From: Dryas octopetala | Lineage: Eukaryota; Streptophyta; Magnoliopsida; Rosales; Rosaceae | DNA: 64,000 nt | Reading direction: 5' to 3' | Assembly (NCBI GenBank): GCA_963921425.1 | Contig: OY992836.1 | Span: 21,679,889-21,743,888 of the forward strand | Shown here: positions 56,415-64,000 of the stretch, piece by piece | Layout: each line of letters begins with the position of its first letter | How positions within the stretch are numbered: the first letter of the stretch is position 1 | Program-made: the position numbers and the translations under genes | The notes under the pieces: model-generated | What the model was told of the DNA's origin: nothing | Seen by the model: the letters and a program-made list of their open reading frames with translations, nothing else | The model's database searches: none

Positions 56415-59400
56415 TCATCGGCCTACAACCTCTGAAATTGTTGCATCATCAATGGAAGAGATTTCTAGCCGTGATGTGGGATTAGTTTCTCCGTCTTTAT
56501 CTTCATTTCTTCTTGAGAAAGCAGGATTTTTGGGATTTTCCATTGTAGCAGTTTCATTCTTAAGCATTGAAGAAATTTCTAACATGGAAGGCCTATCATT
56601 TGCATCTTCTTGGACACATAGTAGAGCAATTTGCAAGCATCTCATCAATTTGCAGAATGAATGTGTATCATCAAGTGAAGGGTCCATGATATCCATCCCT
56701 TTTCCTTCTTTCCAAAGTTCATATGCCTGAAATTGTTGAAGATTTCCCACCATGTAATTGAAAAGGTGGAGATTCAATTCTTAGCAAAAGGAAAGTAAAT
56801 ATATCTATTAATTATGAGGAAGGGATATTAAGGTAACTTACATATTCTAGAAGGTATGTGTCTTCATTTGAACCATAGAAACAGGAAGTCTTCTTGCCAC
56901 TTATGATTTGTAGAAGGAGAACTCCAAAGCTATAAACATCTGATTTAGTAGAGTATAAACCTTTTTTTACATATTCAGGAGGTATATAACCACTGCATTG
57001 AATGATATTCAAAACAAATATTACTAAGTATCTAGCAATAAAAAGCTCAAGTTAAAAAGTAGAAGCTTTAATTAGGAAATAATTACTATGTTCCAACGAT
57101 CCGGTCCGTATTTGCTTCTAGTGCATCTTTTGTGAAAATTCTGGCCATACCAAAATCTGAGATCTTAGGCCTCATCTCATCGTCAAGTAAAATGTTGCTA
57201 GCTTTCAAGTCTCGATGTATTATTGTCAATCTTGAGTATTCTTGGAGATATAGAAGTCCTTGAGTAACCCCTTCAATGATATGAACACGCTTTCTCCAAT
57301 CCAATTGATATCGTCTAATAGGATCTGCAATCGCATTGAAATAATTAAATAAATGTTGTTCAATCAGTTCTGCATGGAAATATACTATAAAATTCAGGAA
57401 TAGTAGAGACACAAGGAAGTGAGACCATGCCACCAGGAATTAGTGACTTGTCTTCTTTTACACCAAAACAGTGAAAAATCTCATCATAATGATTTACCAA
57501 AGAGGTAGAGGTCCAAGCTTTTGTTTGGCATGTACTCATAAATCAGCATTTGTTCATGGTGTTCGATGCAAAATCCCAAAACTTTGACAAGATTTACGTG
57601 TTGTAGTTTTGCTGTAAGCATGACCTCGTTCTTAAATTCCTCGAATCCTTGAGTTGAAGCTTTTGAAAGCTTTTTCACAGCAATTTCTTGTCCATTTGGC
57701 AATAGACCCTAGCAAGTTAACAGTGCTCATGATTTGCATGTTGAATGGGGCATAATATAGGGTGTTTAGTGTTTTACATGGACGTAACAATTGAAAGTGA
57801 GACTAATAATTATGGAGCATTGACATGTCCCATTACAGATTGGTCAACTAATTACCTTGTAAATTCCTACCAAAAAAAAACTAATTACCTTGTAAACCGG
57901 ACCATAACCACCCTCTCCAAGCTTATTTTCAATTGAAAAGCCATCTGTTGCTGCCTCAATGTCAGTACTGCCAAAGACTTGCAGATTAGGAACATTGCTA
58001 TTAAACTTTCCAGCTGTTGCCATATAACTTGCCCTGGATTCTGATTCTTTAGCTGCTTAGTTGTTCCATCCCAAACCACAACCATGGAAAAGCAAAAGGA
58101 TTTAAAAAAAAAAGGATCACACAGAGCTTTGAGATGCAGTTCTTCATTCGCAGTTATAAATTAAAGAAAAATCCGAAACTTCTAATTTTAAAAGGGTGAA
58201 TATATAAAGCTTGAATGAGCTCTATGTATACCTTTAGGCTTGTGCATTCTCATGCGGAAGTAACACATCATGGAGCCTAATACGAGTATAACTGCAGCTG
58301 TTGTAGTCAAAATGATTAATAGAAGTGGCCGCTTGTTTTGTCCACCGCTTCCACCCTCTTTAGCTGTGAAAACATTATTTCATTGTAACAATTGGGGAGG
58401 GATGTCATAAACATCTTCAAAGTTGTCAAAAGTCAACTCATTGTACAGATAATCTTCATTTCAACAGTAAACAATTGAGTTTATAGATATGTATTCGTAT
58501 CTTATGATTGATTAGTTTGGAGTAAACAATTATTGAGATAATCTTCATTCAACATAACCGAATTTTTTTATTTTCATGTCTTTTACAGCAAATCAAACCT
58601 TAATCTGAGAGGGCAATGACATGCATTTTGAAAGCGACTCATATTTTTTTTTTTCGACATCAGCCGACTAATTTATTGCTTTTGTCTACTACAAGGTCCA
58701 AAGACACCAAAGCATTGCATGGGCAGATTTTCCTTTTTCTAAATGATCAATCAACAATTATCAGTCTGATTTCTTTAATTAGGAGCAATGAAATTCTTGC
58801 ATCCAGAGAAAGGTCATCAAATAGAGTACTATAATTATTGAACTTCAATTTAATTCCTACCTGCTGCAAGAGAAAGCTCCCAATTATCATCCAGTAAGAC
58901 CTGCCAGACAAAGTATCCAAGCAAACTCTTCTCTTTAGCATAAGAAACTTTTATTTTCACAATTTCAGCATCATCAAAACAGATCCAAGCTGACCCAATT
59001 GTGCAGTACTTAACCACATAAGTAGCATTGTATATTACGTCAGCCCCAGATATCTGAATCCGAGCCTTGATATCCTTGTAGCTCATGGCCCCATCCTCTG
59101 TAATGGCTAGACCGGTTGCTGGTCCGGTTGCTGGTGCACCAATAGTGTTGTCCGAAGGATTCAAGAGTGTAAAGGCATAGCCATAGAAAGGCAAGCCCAA
59201 AACCAGTTTGGAAGCAGACAATCCCTTATCAATCCATGCATTGATACCATAATCTGTATTAGCAATACTTGATGGATCATATAAAGCTGCATGAGCACCT
59301 GTGAAATTTTTCCCCTTAGGACGATAGTAGTCATAGGCCATTACATGTACCCAATTCAAGTTCTCCCGGATTGAATCAACTGGGAAAGTAGAAGACTCCA

Positions 59401-59968
59401 AATCCGGTGAGTATCGAACCACTGCTGTCAAAATCAGTTGCTCCTGGCTAGAGTTTTCAGCCTCAGAATCGATAGCAGCTCGCCACTCTTGAAATAAATT
59501 GCCCATGTTGACCATGTCTGAGCTTGTGTTGGCTGAAACCCAGCAAAGGTCTAGGCCATGGAAGCCGCTAAGCCTTGCAAATTTGATTGAAGAATCAATG
59601 AAAGACTTTCTGCGAGAAGGGTTACTGACCAGTGTTGAAAAGTCTAAGTAGTTTTCACTTCCACCCCAAATGGAGAGAAGGATAGTGATTGATGGGTTAT
59701 TTTTCTTGAGGGTGTCTGTGAAGGTGGAGAAGTATTGCATTTGCACCCCAGAGAAAGACACATTGAGTTCATAGGATGATGCATTGAGACCAACAAAAGC
59801 GTAAATAAGGTGAGTAAAGAGGGCAGAGTTTATGTCAGAAATGGGGAATTGACTGCCAGAATACCAGTATCCCACTTTGATGTTCTTAGATTGTGCCTCT
59901 GAAGGTTGCAGTATAAAAGCAAGAAGACTATGGAAAAAGAGCACAACTATAGACAATTTGGATACCAT
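56415..59968 (-). CDS. GH18-ectodomain receptor-like kinase D (CHRK1-like)
   Basis: Seven exons: 59968-58861, 58363-58232, 58052-57889, 57708-57498, 57324-57087, 56992-56842 and 56726-56415, giving 771 aa. The upstream in-frame extension to 60106 starts at a TTG and is not part of the protein; [12 protein letters not shown] is a proper signal peptide. The ectodomain has SIWGG and HGLDLCWV at the catalytic site, so the Glu is Val144. The transmembrane helix is encoded in exon 2 ([19 protein letters not shown]). The kinase has [10 protein letters not shown], Lys480, HRDLK (Asp577), DFG (Asp595) and GTYGYIPPEY. It is the closest relative of pseudogene C, which has the same signal peptide and promoter blocks. 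It is probably a functional membrane receptor whose ligand is unknown. Confidence 0.92.
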
Positions 59969-60231
59969 GGAGAATGTTATAAGGTAGTTGGTGTTAATTG
60001 GCCCTGTGAGCGAGCATATAATGGCTGTATATATAACTAATACAACCAACAGTTGTACAACTAATACATCATAGTCCAAGTATACCAAACTTGTAGGCCT
60101 GATCAATAAATGACATAAAAAATCTTTGGTTAAAGTCGCCGGAGTACGTCCGACCTCTCTTTCACCAAGTTGGTTGAGCAGATATTTTCAGATAGCAACA
60201 GCTGTTTTCTGTGGTGTTGTGTTAATGCATT

Positions 60232-60649
60232 AAACTGGCCATGTTGGTCATGTCAGAGCTTGTGTTAATTAGCTGGACCCAGCAGAGGTCTAGGCCATGG
60301 AAGCCATAAAGCCTTGCAAATTTGATTGAAGAACCAATGAAAGACTTTCTGTGTTGAAAAGACTGAGTCTACGGTTCCACCCCCAATGGAGAGAAGGGTG
60401 GTGATTGATGGGTTCTTTTGCTTGAGGGTGTCTGTGAAGGCCTGCAAGGTCTGATCTGAGGAAGAGTCAACAGAGAGCTCATTGGATGATGAATTAAGAC
60501 CGCCATAAGCGTAAATAAGGTGAGTAAAGAGGGCAGAATACCAGTATCCCCGTTCGATCCAGGATTGTGCCTCTGAAGGTTGCAGTCTAAAAGCAACAAA
60601 AATATGGAAAAGGAGTACAACAATAAATTTGGATAAATTTGGATGCTAT
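60232..60649 (-). pseudogene. GH18 fragment E, start codon lost
   Basis: On the minus strand the sequence aligns with the first 150 codons of receptor D. The start ATGG is changed to ATAG (60649-60646), about 13 codons after the tryptophan-tyrosine pair are missing ([16 protein letters not shown]), and a later deletion shifts frame after SIGGGTVDSVFST. The conserved FHGLDLCW region is only just recognisable, in another frame. It breaks off near 60234, abutting the promoter of receptor D, as expected from unequal crossing-over. No kinase part is attached. Confidence 0.85.
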
Positions 60650-61471
60650 GGAGAATAGGTAATTGAAGTTTGCTTGTTTGCGAGCAAATTGATATATTGC
60701 TGTACTCATAAAGACATGCACTAAGACTAGATTTCTTTCGTGATCACAGTCAAAAAAAGAATTATATGTGCATATATTCATTATCAGAGGCACGTAGATA
60801 AATTGCCTTTGCCAATGTAGACCGCTGGCCTTGGATTCCAATGTCACCCTCCATCCATGTAGGTAGTGACTTTTAGCGAGGGGAACAGAGAACAGTTTTA
60901 CTAAATTAACTTGAGACTAATTAATAAAGCATTTAACCAGCTACTATGAAGCATCCTACTTTGACTTGCCGCCAAAGCGTACCAAGATTCAAACTTGTGC
61001 AGATTACTGACATACAATACAGTTGTTTTATTTGGTGTTTTGAGTCTTTTGACGGTTCCACACAAAGCCAAATCTAAATTACTCGAAAACCCAGATGTCA
61101 AAAGGATAGAAGTTGCCAATCACGTAGGATAGCTAGCTGCATGTACTCTTAATTCGTTTTAGGTGGCTTCTAGACATATTGAATCTGTCTCGACTTGAAA
61201 AATCAATACATACATATGATCTTACTTTTGGATAACTTCAAGCTGAAATTGTGGACCAGAATCTGTTTCTGCAGACGTAGTAACACAAGTCTAATTATAT
61301 AACATTATTGGTCCTCTACTCCTCTCTATGCCAATACACCACACGTAAGTCTAACATGGAATTTGTTTCTTTCAAAGTTGAGACTAAAATTCTATATCTG
61401 TATGTATGTATAGCTCGCAGAAGCTGATTGTCATAGCTATTCTTAGCTAGCTTGCTCCTTAATTTGCATCA
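60650..61471. other. Intergenic region between fragment E and the plus-strand chitinase
   Basis: No coding signal is seen. The part nearest 61471 should hold the promoter and leader of the chitinase. Confidence 0.5.
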
Positions 61472-62742
61472 ATGGCTTCCAAAACCAAAAGTACCCTTCC
61501 AATGTTTTTCTTTTCCACCCTCATTTTCCTTATCCATTTCAACTTCTCTGCCGCCCAAACTGCAGTGGTTAAAGGCGTTTACTGGTTCCCGGACAGTGGA
61601 TTTGAAGCCTCGGCCATAAACTCCAACATTTTCACTCATCTTTTCTGTGCATTTGCTGATCTTGACAACAATACATACCAAGTCACCATTTCACCCTCAA
61701 ACTCAGCCCCTTTCTCAAGCTTCACACAAACAGTCCAACAAAAGAACCCATCAGTGAAAACCCTCTTATCCATTGGTGGAGGAAATGCGGATGAAACAAA
61801 ATTTGCCGCAATGGCTAGCGAAGCCAGCAGGCGCAAATCGTTCATTGACTCCTCCATCCAACTGGCCAGGTCTAACAACTTCCATGGCCTAGACCTTGAT
61901 TGGGAGTACCCTGCCTCCCCCACTGAGATGACCAATTTCGGTAGCCTTCTGACCGAGTGGAGAGCTGCCGTGGCCAGTGAGGCAGAGGCTTCAGGCAAGA
62001 CTGCATTGCTTTTGTCCGCGGCGGTGTTTCATTCTGCAGATTACTACGGCGGCGTAAGTCACCCCTTTGAGTCCATATCAAACAGCTTAGACTGGATCAA
62101 TGTAATGAGTTATGACTTCTATGGCCCTGGTTTTGCCTCAGGCAAAACTAGCACTGCACCACCTGCTGCATTATACAACACAACAGCTACTCAGATTAAT
62201 GGGGATGCTGGTATCCGATCTTGGCTTCAGGCAGGTTTGGCAGCCAAGAAAATAGTGCTGGGGCTTCCATTTATTGGGTATGCTTGGCGTTTGTTGGATG
62301 CTAATAACCATGGCCTTTTTGCTCCTGCTGATGGACCGGCTATAGGGACAGATGGGGCCCTAGGGTACAGCCAAATAAGGAATTTCATAAGCGAGAATGA
62401 GGCACAGACGGTGTACGATGACAAGGTTATCACAAACTATTGCTATTCTGGGACAACATGGATTGGTTACGATGACACACAGAGCATCTCTGTCAAGGTT
62501 TCGTATGCCAAGGAAAAGGGTCTTCTCGGTTACTTTGCATGGCATGTCGGTGCCGACAATAGTGATGGGGCTCTTGCTCAAACAGGTTAGTCATATCACA
62601 TCTATTAATTTGTGAAATTAATTGAAACTCGATCTGCAGTCTGCATGTATAGCACTCCTGAAAGTGAGTGATTGAAACGATAACTAACTATATTATGTTT
62701 CTATATATTGTTGTTGCAGCTACAAGTACATGGGATGCCTGA
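61472..62742 (+). CDS. Class V chitinase (GH18), secreted
   Basis: Two exons: 61472-62585 and 62720-62742, in phase, 378 aa ending TWDA-stop. Secreted (signal peptide about 1-28, ending FSAAQT). GH18 landmarks are LLSIGGG (about 98-104), HGLDLDWE with the proton donor at Glu145, NVMSYDFYGP and YFAWHVGAD. The first Asp of the DxxDxDxE motif is His here, but the last three acidic residues are present, so activity is likely. It is the only plus-strand member of the cluster and converges on the chitinase pseudogene at the window end. A KTLLSIGGG strand and a last short exon are shared with the chitinase at 25 kb. Expression and substrate are not visible from sequence. Confidence 0.94.
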
Positions 62743-63228
62743 TAAGCATGAAGACTAGATTCATTGCCGAAATATGATGTATCTATACTCTATAGATGGT
62801 TAATTACCTGAATAAGACCACACTATGTCACTATATGCAGATATAGTCGTTTCTTGCAATATGAGAAATATTGTATATATATAGTATAGGAATAAATACA
62901 CACGTATAACGCAAGTACAATAAAGTACTATTTCCTATACTCATTATCAGAATAAATAAATACATAAATAAAGGGAATAACAACTTTAAGATATTATCAT
63001 ATTGCATCTACATGAATGTTTATTTATTTTTTGGTCAACACATATATGAATGTTTATTGGTAGAAAATAAAATAAAATTATCATTTGTTAATTGGCTTCA
63101 TTAGCCTAAATTAATACAAATGGCATGACATATCGATCTGCATGCTTATTGATCTTTATCTGCTTATTGGTCTTATTGTGGACAATAATGTAAAATTACA
63201 TTCTTCTGGTATATGTGAAAAGTAATCG
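62743..63228. other. AT-rich intergenic region, nothing recognised
   Basis: Between two convergent GH18 genes; only AT-rich DNA and presumably both 3' UTRs. Confidence 0.5.
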
Positions 63229-64000
63229 CTATGCATCCCAAGCTTAATTTTGAAGCTGCAAACAAGTCAACATTCAAATTATGCATTAGTAGAATTAATT
63301 AATGAACTAATAAAACATGAAAAAGGGTTGTTGTCAACTTGTCATAATAAAGTAATAACCGTGAAATTTCCTTGGGAAAATTTTAAATGCTAATCGGCCG
63401 ATTCAGATATATCATATTCTGGCAGATCGAAATTTTGTTCTTCTAATTACCTGCTTGTGAAAGAGCCCGATTGTTGTCGAGGGCCACATTCCATGCAAAG
63501 TACCCAAGTAGTCCCTTTGCCTTGGCATACAAGACTTTGGTACATACGCTCTGTACATCATCATAACCAATCCAAGTCTTCCCACAATAGGTATAGTCAG
63601 AAACAACTGTGGCATTAAACACTTTTTGTGCATTTTTCAGAGCTATAAAAGCCCTGATAAGGGTGTAAAACAGTGACCCATCTGTTGTTATTGCCGAACC
63701 ATTGGCTGGTGCAAAGATACCATGTTCATTTGGGTCTACTAGATTCCATGCATACCCATAATATGGAATCCCAAATACAATCTTATTGGCAGCCAAACCT
63801 GCTTGAATCCAAGCAGTGACCCCAGAATCCCCACTAACTGGACTTATTGGGTTGTACAACGCAGCAGGCGGCCCGGTCATGTTGGGTGACCAATTGGGCC
63901 CATAAAAGCTATATGCCTATATGCCATTACATTGACCCAGTCCAAGCTGTTTGATATTGCCCCAATGGGGTGATCCAATGAGCGGTACTTTGAAGAGTAG
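63229..64000 (-). pseudogene. Frameshifted class V chitinase, 5' end outside window
   Basis: The minus-strand frame from the right edge reads YRSLDHPIGAISNSLDWVNV and MAY, then meets a tandem 8-bp duplication (63909-63916 = 63917-63924) that shifts frame. The reading resumes as MTGPPAALYNPISPVSG, GIPYYGYAWNLVDPNEHGIF, WIGYDDVQS and YFAWNVALDNN, to a donor at 63451. A short terminal exon may follow at 63255-63229, where TGG-GAT-GCA-TAG resembles the end of the chitinase at 61.5 kb but is one base out of phase. The catalytic motif lies beyond the window. A working allele elsewhere is possible. Confidence 0.85.

Noticed and set aside
59969..60106. N-terminal 46-residue extension of receptor D
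   Set aside because: It starts with TTG, precedes a good signal peptide at 59968 and lies in the promoter block shared with pseudogene C.
1..64000. CRISPR arrays, bacterial operons, tRNA or rRNA genes
   Set aside because: Spliced genes and plant retrotransposons show this is eukaryotic; I saw no spacer-repeat array and no cloverleaf or rRNA signature.

Overview
The window looks like nuclear DNA of a dicot plant. Genes are intron-rich with GT-AG splice sites, the host DNA is AT-rich, and plant-type families are present: P-type proton pump, class V chitinases, GH18 receptor kinases, and Ty3/Gypsy-Tat and Ty1/Copia retrotransposons. The species cannot be fixed from sequence alone; a woody dicot such as a Rosaceae member would fit, but that is a guess.

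Left part (1-24 kb) is ordinary housekeeping sequence. It holds the 3' half of an FAD-dependent oxidoreductase (MnmC/DAO-like, +), a poorly resolved decayed minus-strand locus at 3.6-5.9 kb, a WDR76/CMR1-type WD40 protein (minus, 5 exons, 512 aa), a plasma-membrane H+-ATPase (minus, 14 exons, 945 aa, with a 6-codon upstream ORF), ribosomal protein L39 (minus, 3 exons) and a DCN1-like cullin-neddylation factor (+, 9 exons, one GC-AG intron).

Right part (25-64 kb) is a tandem cluster of glycoside hydrolase 18 genes. Secreted class V chitinases with an intact catalytic Asp-Asp-Glu core (24,978-26,234 minus; 61,472-62,742 plus) flank receptor-like kinases that join a GH18 ectodomain to a transmembrane segment and an RD Ser/Thr kinase (27,833-31,509; 32,400-35,689; 56,415-59,968, all minus). 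In all three intact receptors the GH18 catalytic Glu is replaced by Leu or Val and the SIGGG strand has become SIW(G/N)G, while the kinase motifs are intact. This suggests chitin-type recognition without hydrolysis, resembling the tobacco CHRK1 architecture. The cluster also holds a receptor pseudogene with an internal deletion (36,347-37,765), a GH18 fragment that has lost its start codon (60,232-60,649) and a frameshifted chitinase running off the right edge.

The cluster has been split by transposons. A very young 12.3-kb Tat-lineage Gypsy element (37,803-50,151; LTRs identical by eye, 5-bp target duplication) landed about 35 bp upstream of the pseudogene start codon and carried its old promoter 12 kb away. 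It has a 1995-aa gag-pol with two RNase H domains, a 71-bp tandem repeat, and an antisense gene containing two intron-like, in-frame segments. An older, broken Copia element (51,223-56,119, minus) lies downstream of the third receptor gene.
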